Of a stretch of 64,000 bases of DNA, positions 11,776 through 21,903 are shown piece after piece; position 1 is the first letter of the stretch, and each line of letters begins with the position of its first letter. The stretch spans positions 186,001-250,000 of the forward strand of contig NW_026570314.1 in the NCBI RefSeq assembly GCF_019649055.1. Direction: 5' to 3'. The position numbers and the translations under genes were made by a program. This DNA comes from Paramacrobiotus metropolitanus (taxonomy: Eukaryota; Tardigrada; Eutardigrada; Parachela; Macrobiotidae). The notes beneath the pieces were generated by a model that was given only the letters and a program-made list of their open reading frames with translations, was not told where the DNA came from and ran no database searches.

Positions 11776-11965
11776 AAAGAGCACTCGAAAAAGTATTCAC
11801 TGCACGGCAATAAAAAGTGCTTTAAAATGCACAGCAATAAAAAGTGCTTTAAAACATAATGTGTGTAACCACGGAGACTATAGGTCTATAGCGGATGCAT
11901 AAATACTTGCTCTTTAGGTAACATATGTATATTATTACGTCGTGCAAAAGTCCATACGTATTTCA

Positions 11966-12258
11966 GAGCGTCAAAACGTCAGAAATTCAAAACGTAAGAA
12001 CGTCAGAACGTAACACCGTCAGAAAGTCAGAAAGCCATAAAGTAATAACATCGGAACGTTAGAACGTCAGAACGTCATAACGTAAGAATGTCATAAAGTA
12101 AGAACATCAGAACGTTAGAACGTCAGAACGTTAGAACGTCAGAACGTTAGAACGTCAGAACGTCAGAACGTAAGACCGTCGAAACGTTAGAACGTCAGAA
12201 CATTAGAACTTCAGAACGTGAAAAATTAAAATTGTCAGAACGTCAGAAATTCCGAACG
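11966..12258. repeat. 8-bp minisatellite, consensus AGAACGTC/AGAACGTT
   Basis: About 36 head-to-tail units of eight bases. The core alternates AGAACGTC and AGAACGTT (clearest at 12109-12170); both flanks are more degenerate (ATAACGTA, AGAAATTC). No coding role is apparent. Confidence 0.8.
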
Positions 12259-12259
12259 A

Positions 12260-14224
12260 CAGCCTTTATATATTTATAATGACCTTTCCAAAGCAATGCC
12301 AATACATACTGTCCAGTACTTAAGTGCCGAGCGCGGATGCGCGAGGCTACCTTGTTTATATTGCAAATTATGGGAAGACATCAATGTAAAGATATTATTT
12401 ATGCTAAGCAGAGCGATATCTTTGAAATTCTCTGTACACATATAACATGAAGCACGAGATAACATGAAATTCTCTGTACAAGTCATATTGTTCTGATTAC
12501 TATCAAAAATCGAAATAACTCGCTCAAAATAAGAAAGCACATGGTAAGTACGAACACTGGTACATGGTACAGTATATAATTATTATTATTAATTATCTTT
12601 TCACCAGGGTACAGTAGTCTGGTACGTACAATTCATAGTGCAGTTCATAGTGTAGAAGTAGTTATTGTGGGTTAATTCGGCATGCATCGACCCTGGCGGG
12701 CTCACAAACGGGCGAGATGTTATACCGATTCGGTATAATATAGTTTAATGGTGGTTTGAGCACTGAAAACTGGTTACAAAGTTCTGCTAGTGTCGGCATA
12801 CTGAAATAACTGGCTTAAAAATAGGAAAGTTATGACGAAATTGAACACTATATCGCAGCAAAAGGCATCTCGTTTTGCCAGAGTTTTGCGAAATCCGATT
12901 CCCCGCGTTCCTTTACATAGGAAAACGTTTTTTGTTCAATTCGTGCCAACCTAAGGCGAACTTTTACGTCAGGAAATCCCAAACGTGTGTATTTTGTTTT
13001 ATACTAACCTTCCTGCTTTCTTGGAAGCGACAATAATTAAAGGAAATCACTGTAGCCATCCCTATGTACCCCACTTTTATATTCTCACCCCTTTTCGCAC
13101 ACCGTTAATTATCGCATCCTTTTTTACAATTCCCGGTTCCAGAAGCCTTTTTCAGAATGATCGTTTAAGACCAAAATTGAAGGCTGTGCTTTGCCTCTTA
13201 CTTAATCGTCAGGGATCAGTTCAGCGGATTTGCACCGGCATCATTTGTGATACAAACTGGCAAATTTATTATCCGAAAAGGATACCAAAAATTTTTTTCT
13301 TATCACTGGTTACTGAAACTGCAGCGAGCTGGTATTCAGCAACAGCTAAAACAGCTGTAAGTCGCGATTAGAAAGCGGCTATTTTCACGACAAAAAAGGG
13401 TTCCAAATTGTGATACAATTCGCATGCGTGGTTCCATTTTTGATCCGATACTGTGCACAGACCCGAATGAGCGGTATTCGTTCTGCATGCGATGTGGTGT
13501 TGAAAAGTCTAGATTTTTGGAACCGGGGTTAGTTAAATAAACACACCCTGTTGTCGGATCTAATTCACACTCATTTTAGCTTTTATTTTATAAATTATTT
13601 ATCATTTTTCTAATGCTAAGAACTTTTATGATTAGATTATCCCTAGCTTATTCAGTATTAAAGCTTCTGAAATCTCTTCGACCACTTCCTAATTTTTTAT
13701 AACTTCCGCCAGCCACTTGCGCTGCCATTGGCATCGGGCTTCGCAAGGATGGTACTGTACCGTGCACGCGAACAAGTTTCCCCCGTCTGCGTAAGAATTC
13801 TTAAAAACGGTATGAAACGCATCCATATTATCGGGCCCGGCAATTTGTTCGGTCGCCGACCACCAAAGCAGTCAAAAAATTGACGTCAAAGTCGTTTGCT
13901 ACTCGATTTCTTCAGTGGAAAATTAACCGTTAGAAATTTTAACCGTTAACCGTGGAAATTTTAACCGTTAGAAATTAATTCTCAAATTCAAACCAAAGAA
14001 ACCACATCCAGGAGGATATGGGCAACGTATGAAGACATAAAGACGTTTAAGAGAGATTGCACCGGAGAAGAATATCATTACAATTTACAATCCGTCTCCA
14101 CATATTGGAGACGTGTCTCAGCGATAATTACGGATAAACCTCGTCCCGAGTTTGAATCATCCGGCACAAAATTACCCATCAACGGTGCACCGTTTTCGAT
14201 ATTCCCAGTGGCCAGTGATTACCG
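12260..14224. other. Intergenic, no gene recognised
   Basis: Contains scattered AT-rich sequence. A segment near 12985-13035 (TTGTTTTATACTAACC) recurs near 16853, so it probably belongs to the duplicated EGF unit. Open stretches here show no recognisable domain, matching paralogue or splice pattern. Confidence 0.4.
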
Positions 14225-15793
14225 TCACACATAACAGCTGGCACGCACCGCTTTCCGCCAGTTCTGAAGGATGTTTTCTTTGCCCACGCCGGTAACACTA
14301 AGAACATGGGATGGCAGGCAGGAGAACATTCGGCGCCACAGCGTTAACTCACGCTCAATCTCCACTTCCTCCACTTGGATGCGCAACACACGACCGGCAT
14401 CCGCACACGATCCAGTCAGGTAGACTTCCTCCGGGGAGATAGGACGTATTCGCCGACATGCTTCGACGAGGCGACGAAAAGCTGGCCGGGTAATAATGTA
14501 AAACGAACCCAGGATGAATTTCGGGGAGCTGGATGTGTTAACCGCACCCTCGTCATCAATAACGTCACCTACAACGCAATTAAATTTTACTTAGCTCGAC
14601 TTCTACAGAAACCACTCATGTATATCTATACGTACCAGTACTGGAAAAATGTTTTGTAACATCCTTAATACGCATTTTGTATATCGTAAATACGTACATA
14701 CCAGGCATAATTTCAGGAAGCATAAATATACTCGAATACTGGCTATTTATTCGTCGACTTTTCAAAGAAATAATACATTCCAGGGAAAAAATATAAACTA
14801 AAAATATAAATTGAATTAATTACATTACAAATAGAAATTAAATTAAAAATGTAAAGAGAAAACATATCGTAAATTACAAAACGCCGCTCTAATTTTCTCA
14901 GATGCGTACGATGACGATATAAAAACTAATGGTGGAACATGCAAGTACTAGTACGTGTACATTCACTGTACAATGACCTTTGACGTTTGTTCAAGTACTT
15001 ATCAGCTTTCGCGACTGGCTAACATGAACGGAATATTGCCGGTTTTATATGATGACGTTACTAAGAATATTTCTGCTAAAATTAAAGGCTCATAAACAAG
15101 TGAGTTTTCACAGGTTTTGAAATTAGAGTTACCCAAAATTGCCGCTGTGTCGTCCAAACGTTTAAACAGCGCGTTGTCCAATATCGTCTTCAATGATGCC
15201 ACTTGCACAAGCACATCGACATCCATCCGCAGCATAAACTTATGCGGGCAGTTTTCGTCGGCCCATTGTATTGCGGCCAGTGTCTCAAGGTATTTTTCCG
15301 TTGAACTGGCCGGTGTGTTCAGTTGCAGGATATCCCCGTTCTGCAGCGCTTCCTGTTGAATGGTTTCCTGAATCTTCGGGGCGTGTGAGACAGGTAGAAA
15401 AAACATTAGGTTCCCGGAGATATAAGGAAGATACTGATTCCACATCTGCCGGTATTCGATGCGAAGAACGCTGTCCTCCGGTTCGGTCATCACCGCCAAA
15501 AGGACGACATCGCTGCCGTTGGCGGATGTATTTTGCGTGCAGAATTTATGCGGATAGATGGTAATATCGGGGAGGATTATGGTCGGCTGTGGCGGGAATG
15601 TGGTAATGTCGTGCAAATGCCGGGCGGGGACATTGGGCACCGCTGGTGTCCAAGACATTATGAGAGTTAAGGGATCGGATGACTGTCCCGAATTGTTCAC
15701 GCACTCACTGCAAATGCAACGGCACTTTAATGTTTTACAGTCATCGACCGGCGCATTTGGTGGCGGCCGGTAACCGACGCACAGACACCACAT
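14225..15793 (-). CDS. GT31-family (beta-1,3-galactosyltransferase-like) glycosyltransferase, probably incomplete
   Basis: Exon A runs from the ATG at 15793 to about 15050. Exon B is 14568-14225, with a TTGTAG acceptor and a TGA stop. After a cysteine-rich N-terminus (WCLCVGY...CKTLKCRCICSEC), exon A carries the GT31 order of motifs: DVVLLAVMTEPEDSVLRIEY, EALQNGDILQLN, then CPHKFMLRMDVDVLV. DVDV stands where the family has the metal-binding DxD (usually DDDVF). Exon B supplies the C-terminal half: FILGSFYIITRPAFRRLVEA and SPEEVYLTG, matching the family YxxG-Y-loop and EDVY motif. Such enzymes add galactose or GlcNAc in beta-1,3 linkage in the Golgi. No N-terminal membrane anchor was found, and I could not place the exon A donor with confidence, so the gene may be partial or decaying. 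Confidence 0.6.
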
Positions 15794-15978
15794 TTTCAAT
15801 TAGTGCTGAACAAGGATGACCTTCGCTACGCTTCGCGGTCGATTGTCGTAATAAATAACACCTTTCACAATGAAGATACTCATATAATATGGCAAAAAAG
15901 CTGTTACTTAATAGTAAATGGAAATAAAACGGCAGTCACTTTTGTCTTGTAAAATGAAAGCAATGAGTTTTTTCTCAC

Positions 15979-16070
15979 TGGATGCAGCTGTTGCTTGTGG
16001 GGTTCGCGAAAACGCTGTATTGCTGATCACATGAAATAAACAGTATGACCAGGGCAATGATATTCATCAT
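15979..16070 (-). pseudogene. Orphan signal-peptide exon of a third EGF gene
   Basis: Encodes a signal peptide starting MMNIIALVILFISCDQQYSV and ending FANPTSNSCI, then a CA|GTGAGA donor. It is 92 nt, the same length and phase as exon 1 of EGF gene 2. No 38-nt exon or cysteine modules follow; the GT31 gene begins about 190 bp downstream on the same strand. It is either a truncated gene copy or a promoter/signal exon available to splice onto something else. A simple in-frame join to the GT31 exon is blocked by stops before its ATG. Confidence 0.65.
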
Positions 16071-16199
16071 GGTGAATTTGGCGAAAATTTAACAGGACGC
16101 AAATAAAAAAAATTCGCAAACCACGCTAGCAAAATTAACAGCTGGTGAACAGAGGTGTAGGTGTACAATGCATGTTGCAATAGTACAGTATAACCATCC

Positions 16200-16440
16200 C
16201 AGCGTGCAAAGGTCACATAACTCATGCATGCATCTGGAGACGTGCTAGCGAACTTTAAACGAGTTGTACAGAAAAGACTCATTCTTCAGATTGTTCCACA
16301 TACTTGTTTACTTATTCATACTCCATCTCGGAAGGCGGGTCAGGGGCGATTATACAAGCAAAACTTTAATCGGTGTATGCTATCGCAGTTCCGTTGCTCT
16401 TTTTAACGACCAGGCATCGAGTCCGATAAAATCTGTTATA
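16200..16440 (-). promoter_or_regulatory. Upstream region of the EGF gene 3 exon
   Basis: CGTGCAAAGGTCACATAACT at about 16200, CTCCATCTCGGAAGGCGGGT near 16322 and GCAGTTCCGTTGC near 16384 match the other EGF upstream regions. This copy has no MITE. Confidence 0.5.
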
Positions 16441-17408
16441 ATTTTACTCGTACTTGCTCTTTATCCATGTTTACATCGCGACATAACAGTCATGACTCGT
16501 ATCACTACGGCTGACACTGCACAATCAAGAATTAAAAAAAACAACCAAAATCACTATTATCAACAAATTTTTTCTTGCCCGGTAAAGTTCCTAAAACGGC
16601 AGCCGCATTGCCTTTAATAATTGCAAGGCTTATACGCTGTTTTAAAAAAGCGGTGGACCTAGCTTCGTTATAATTATAATACCCGAAGTGGCGCAAACTG
16701 TTCTGTTCATATAATTACTAAAGTCACTCGCTGAAAATACGAGAGTGGTGACGATCGTGACAACTCCATCACAGTAAAATGCATTTCATTTTGCTGCGAA
16801 TTAAGAGCGAAAAGGCACGTCCAAAAAGTTGCAAACCGAAAGGTTAGTATGTTGTTTTATACTAACCTCCATGATTTCCTTGGAGCGACATTAGTTTATC
16901 TTGATATTTCAGACTCTTTTGACAACTATTTTGGAAGACTAAAAACTTATATGCGTTTAGTCTTTCGCCATTGTTGACATATACTGATAAATTTTCATAT
17001 ATCTTATTCTTGCTTTGGCAAAATATAATGTAGTTTGCCCTCCGTAATCCATAAAATGCATTTATTAATTCTCAATTGTGGAGAAAAATGTAATTATTGG
17101 CCGATTTGGCGTAGAGCTTACCACCAAGTAGACCAATCTAGTTTCTAAACCATGTACCATTAGAATCAATACTACACATATGTATTACATAAGTTATAAG
17201 AAATTGGAAAAATACAAAAGAATGGGTGCCGCAAAGGTGCAACCATTTGCAAGCAGCGGGCTGCAACACAGCAGGACACATTGGTGTAAAACATATTCTT
17301 ATGGGCCGGCCGTTATGTACGTCTGGATAAATTGTTAATTGTTTGTGATTCTCACGGGATCCGTGGGAAACACAACGCCTATACATCCGCCCATCGCATA
17401 ATAATGTT
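16441..17408. other. Intergenic, no gene recognised
   Basis: AT-rich, with a repeat of the 12985 segment (TTGTTTTATACTAACC near 16853). No exon was recognised. Confidence 0.4.
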
Positions 17409-19601
17409 TCAGCTGGATCTGACTTGCTCATCTGTATCGGCATCCATGGAAATCCGTAACTGGTTAAAATGCACAACGCTTTCTCGTCCAGCTACAACGA
17501 CCACATGACAATCACCCGACCGCGAGACGTAGTCAGCCACCACATAGACACCGTTAATACCGCGCACATGAACTTTGCAGTGGCTGTGCAGGACGTTTGC
17601 AGCGCGCACGATTCTATCAGGATGCGCAGCCCCATCTGATCCGCCGAATCGATACCTCGAATATGTGAACTGGAGTGCCCGTACTCCGACAATGTAGCTG
17701 GAATCCCAGTGCCATTTATCCCGTTTTACGAACACCTCTTCCATATCCTCGAAAACCACCTCACCGATCGTGTGCGCAACGTATTTTCGGGGTTCCGTGG
17801 GAAATTGCACGGGGTGGCGCAGCGTGTTATGTAATTTATGTCTGCAGCGGTTAATATCCCGCAGCTCCGTCGGTAGCAGTAAGGCGCTCTGCCAAAAACA
17901 GCGATATACATGTAGTTCTGTAATGTTTTAAATACCTTAGTCAAACTAAAAAGAAGATAAATAAGTGCCGCCAATATCTCTGCATGATAATGTTACCATT
18001 TTAAAGTTTACGAATGCCTACATACTTATCAGTTTTCTATGTACTGCATGACTGTATTTCAAACAATTTTTCACCAACTACAGAAGTATTGTTTAATGCA
18101 CTCTCCTATGCATTTATGTGATTTATCTTAGATTGCGTATATTATGTGTACATATCTATAATTCCCTTACTCCATTCCGCTACTAACCACAGCAAAGCAT
18201 GAGCTTATAAAGCATTAGAATTATGTACGTTTTCTTGTCCAGCAGTTCATAGACGCGTATTTACTTTGACGGATCCCGTAGCCAATTGCGCATCGGACAT
18301 AAGGGGAAAGCGGACAAGGAACAACGCGTCACCCAGCACTCGACGGCGATTATCACCGGCAGCCTCCAGATTACTTCTATGACAGACTGCCAGGGTCCAC
18401 CTACAGATGCAGCAGCAGAGAAATAGCAATTACAAATCTGAATTATTCGTTCATAACTAGTCGAAACCAGCTCACGGTATAATTCTGTTATGCATGTAAA
18501 CTAACCATAAGCAATATAAAATAATGATAATAGTGTATTATGATTATGTAAATTGAACATATAGCATTCAGCTTTGGTTTTTTTAATACTCTTTATAGAT
18601 GGCGTAACTGCATACACAAGTCTTGCACTACTCGCCTGTTATGCGTTGTATGCATTATGCCGTGGCATACAAGTACAGTGGAATTAGTACCACGGTGATG
18701 CGTATTAACTCAACGAATATCTCAACGTGTACCTTTCGACAGCCATCTAGACTTCGTTCTCCTCGACACACAAGGTGTTTCGTCATAAAATCATTCGCAG
18801 CAATTCTGGCTCGATTGTTGTAAAGTGTTCTGATATACAAACACTTTCAAATACTTTATCTAGTAGTGCCCAGCATTTTCTTATCAAGGGCGAATGGGAC
18901 GTGTGCACTCTCCAGCGTAATGCCTGTTAAAAAACAGAAAGATATTCGAAGAGTTTCCTATGGCGGTTTTCTGCATACTGACGGTAACGCTGCACGAGAC
19001 CAACATTGCCGAGAAAGGTAAGGCAGTTGTCAGCATCCAGGCGCTCGATGGCGAAGCCTGCACACAGTTGGGCTAACCAGGGCAGTTCAAATTTCTCAGC
19101 ACAGTAAAGCGTAGGAATGACGTTGGTTAAGTCCAGATGCTCTACCGCATCCGTGTAAATGAAGCTACAGAATTAATTTTATTATTGTGCTGTAGCACTC
19201 AAGACGCGGGAAGATGATATACGCAACGCTTTACTTCGAGAAAACAAGTACTGAGTTCGTCTGCCTACTTGAGAGTATTGGCAAAAGCTTCTGGAAGAAC
19301 CCCGGGAAGATCCACAATATCGCCATCGTTCTCGTCATCGTTTTCGTACAACATTGCATGAAAAACATCGCTGCGCATACTCACAATGAGTCTACAGAAA
19401 ACGATGCGCATAAGGCAGGCATAATAATTTGTGTAACACAAGATAAACGTTTGGCATACGGTACTTGTGGGCGGAGAAGACTTTTTCTTGTCCTTGATCC
19501 CCTCCGACAAAAAACTGTACATCACTCAGTTGTCTGCTGGTCAGCAGGTGCTTCATCCAATGCAAGATCCCCACAACGGAATCGTGAAGTGGTAACGCCA
19601 T
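17409..19601 (-). pseudogene. BTB-BACK protein a, with two in-frame stops
   Basis: Six exons can be placed by comparison with copies b-d: 19601-19465, 19391-19269, 19164-19005, 18923-18733, 18400-18265 and 17888-17409 (stop). Exon lengths 137, 123, 160 and 136 nt equal those of paralogues, and every splice site is present. BTB: LSDVQFFVGGDQGQ, then VSMRSDVFHAMLYEN. BACK: FIYTDAVEHLDLTNVIPTLY. Post-BACK: NRRRVLGDALFLVRFPLMSD. C-terminal Tudor/Agenet-like region: GEVVFEDMEEVFVKRDKWHW and INGVYVVADYVSRSG. The reading frame of the BACK exon is broken by TGA (18783-18785) where copy c has Arg, and by TAG (18747-18749) where paralogues have Tyr. Everything else is intact, so inactivation is recent, or the stops are sequence errors or are read through. 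The functional family resembles BTBD1/2/3/6 CUL3 adaptors. Confidence 0.7.
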
Positions 19602-21022
19602 CGTTGTACCTACAGCTAGTTTTTCAAATAAGTACCAAATTGTAAGTAAGTAAGACTTCATTGGCACTACTGTAGAAGTGCAGATTAAAGCTAGAATCCA
19701 TTGCAGGTAGTGATGACGATGGATCGGCCGACGGCTGACGCAACATAGCGGTTAATTACGTTACTCTGATATTAAACAGCAGTCTGGTAAATGAATGTGT
19801 GTAATACGATAAACACAATCTACAGTACTTATAGGTACAAATACTTTGACAAATGCACATACGAAGTTGTAAAACCAGCACTGAATATGATGTATCTTTT
19901 AATACTGCAATGTGCTTTAACCGCTTTAACTTTGGCTGGTTGTATTGGCATTCTGCAAACAACAGCGCGTTGAAACACTACAATACAGTAACTAATAGCC
20001 TCGGGTTTATTCGGCGCGTAGGAAACGGTCTTGGTAAGCTTAAAACATGATTGCGATTTTATATTGAACGGGTGGGAATCGAAATCGGGGATGCCGGTTG
20101 TGGATCCGCCGACGAGGAATTTCAAACCGTTTGATTATAAATTCACTATCTAAAAGAACTTATAACAGCATTGACGGAGACTTAGGACAACACTGACGAA
20201 TTGCGCAGAGAAAGCTTTCGTCTCGTTCTTTTGCTGGCTGATGACAGTGATTTTCTGCAGAAACATTGTCGTGAAATTGTACTTGAGGATAAAGTGTTGT
20301 TCTCTGCCAATTACTTGACACGAGTACAATTCATATGCGATGAAACCCTGCGTTGTTAATTTGCCACGGTTGCCAATACTCAAACTTGGTCTGTTTAGAG
20401 ACGGAGACCACGTGCCAGAATATCCACCGTCCTGACCAACTTCCTCAGTTTTAAATTGCACGGAGCAGCAGTTGATGGTTTGTGACGGAGGTGTCGTTAA
20501 ATAGTGAATTTTGGCGATAATTAAAGCAATTTAAAGGTTACGCCAATGTAGCGGCAAATGTAAAGCGGGTAACATGGTACGCCTTTAGTTCTTAAACCAA
20601 TAGTTGCTCGTTGCTGTTGCTCGAACACCGGTAACTTATCAATGCTTTATCACAAGCCATGTTTAAATTGTGAACTATTATTGACAAGTTTTTACCAACG
20701 CGGGTCTATTACATGGACCTGCTTACTGCCGTTTAAAAATCACAAATCGTCGTATAGTAGAGCCGTAGAGGTACCATCTCCTTCGACGTTTCGGGCATAG
20801 AAAAGATTTAGTCATTTTAATTCACCCCAGCCATGTTCCATGATAAAGTCTTTGTGCCAGAAACACTAAGTAGACTATCCTTCGTGATAGAGCGCCACAC
20901 GGAGAACAATGCTCGTCTGTGTCTACGGAGAACAATGCTCGTCTTTATATACGGTACGTATATAAAAGTGATAAACGAGAACTATTAAACCGTTTCCACA
21001 CAATCCAGTTTAGTTGCTTTAC
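19602..21022. other. Intergenic with weak coding-like fragments
   Basis: On the minus strand near 20230-20160 there is a stretch (MFLQKITVISQQ...AFSAQFVSVVLSL) that faintly resembles the middle of a MATH domain. A second at about 20120-20040 (FLVGGSTTGIPDFDSHP) faintly resembles one upstream of gene c (27090-27010). Neither can be built into a gene. Confidence 0.3.
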
Positions 21023-21903
21023 CAAATTCCATTGGGAATATCGGCAGACAGTCTGACCTGCAGCTGCAGCGAGGAATTGGTAGGGTTGACGTAGCCTTTT
21101 GCGGGATCCAACAACGCCTTCCAATCATCAACCAACAAATTAATTTTACAAAGAACTTACGTGACGATCCTGACAAAACAAAACCTCACCTCCATTGTAA
21201 CAAAACTGGGAAAACCATAGCCGATTTCGTGGTTGTGGAACAGATGGGATAACTCTAAAAACCAAATGCCAATCAACTCACAACTTTTTAGCGTTGTACT
21301 GACAAGGGAGTGCACCATTTCCTACTGTGCTCAATCGGCGGAGTTGCTGGGTTATGTGGCAGTAGTCGCAAGTCTGCTGTAACCTGACATGTCCAGGATG
21401 TTGCCGCCGAATCGGCAGGACTCTGCAGGAAGAAGCCCAAGGTAGGAGATGCGCCGCTAGTTAGTCTCTCAACGCGGATCCTCCTGCCAAATGATTCAGA
21501 GGTCTTTAAGCCGTCTTAGTAATTTGACTCTTTGCATTGTTTTCTTATTGAATCGACCAGAAATCATGGCCTTAGAGCGACAAGTTAACTGCGTACGTTT
21601 TTCTAATCTAGTGACAGAACAACACCGCAATATTGCGATCAGCTTCTCCGCATTACAAAACAATTACGTTTCTTACGAATCCAGGTTTGTTGATGCAGTC
21701 GAATGATTAAATGCTTAGACATTAGTTAATTGAAAGCGATCCAAATGTGAGACAAGTCGAATGATAATGACTTAACGCAATGCGAAACTGTACAAACCAA
21801 GGCAAAAATCGGACGCAGATGGAAGTGCTGTATATTGCGGTAGTTGGTAGGTTTTTTACATTCGGCACGGTGTAGTTGATAGTACCTTCACTGCGTGCAT
21901 CAT
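21023..21903 (-). CDS. USP7-like MATH domain, candidate 3' exons of BTB gene b
   Basis: Four phase-compatible exons (21903-21798, 21483-21300, 21252-21190, 21117-21023) read without a stop through a whole MATH/TRAF-like domain. In order: DDARSEGTINYTVPNV, FLPWRIRVERL, LGFFLQSPADSAATSWTCQV, LSHLFHNHEIGYGFPSFVTM, and LLDPAKGYV with LQVRLSADIPNGI. This corresponds to the N-terminal domain of the deubiquitinase USP7 (landmarks ARSE, LPW, GFFLQ, SHLF, DP.KG, AD.P.G), a peptide-binding domain for substrates. No catalytic USP domain follows. The first exon begins with two bases that complete the codon left by a GTGACA donor in the last exon of BTB gene b, so a BTB-BACK-MATH fusion is possible. Weak points are the 47-nt second intron, the non-consensus donor and an unresolved 3' end after a GTAAAG donor. 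Confidence 0.55.

Noticed and set aside
11000-12258. CRISPR-like array
   Set aside because: The repeats are contiguous 8-bp units without spacers, in a eukaryotic genome; it is a minisatellite.
12985-13371. 128-aa plus-strand frame
   Set aside because: No recognisable domain, no paralogous support and no splice context in AT-rich spacer DNA.
14375-14659. 94-aa plus-strand frame
   Set aside because: Antisense to exon B of the GT31 gene, whose minus-strand motifs are recognisable.
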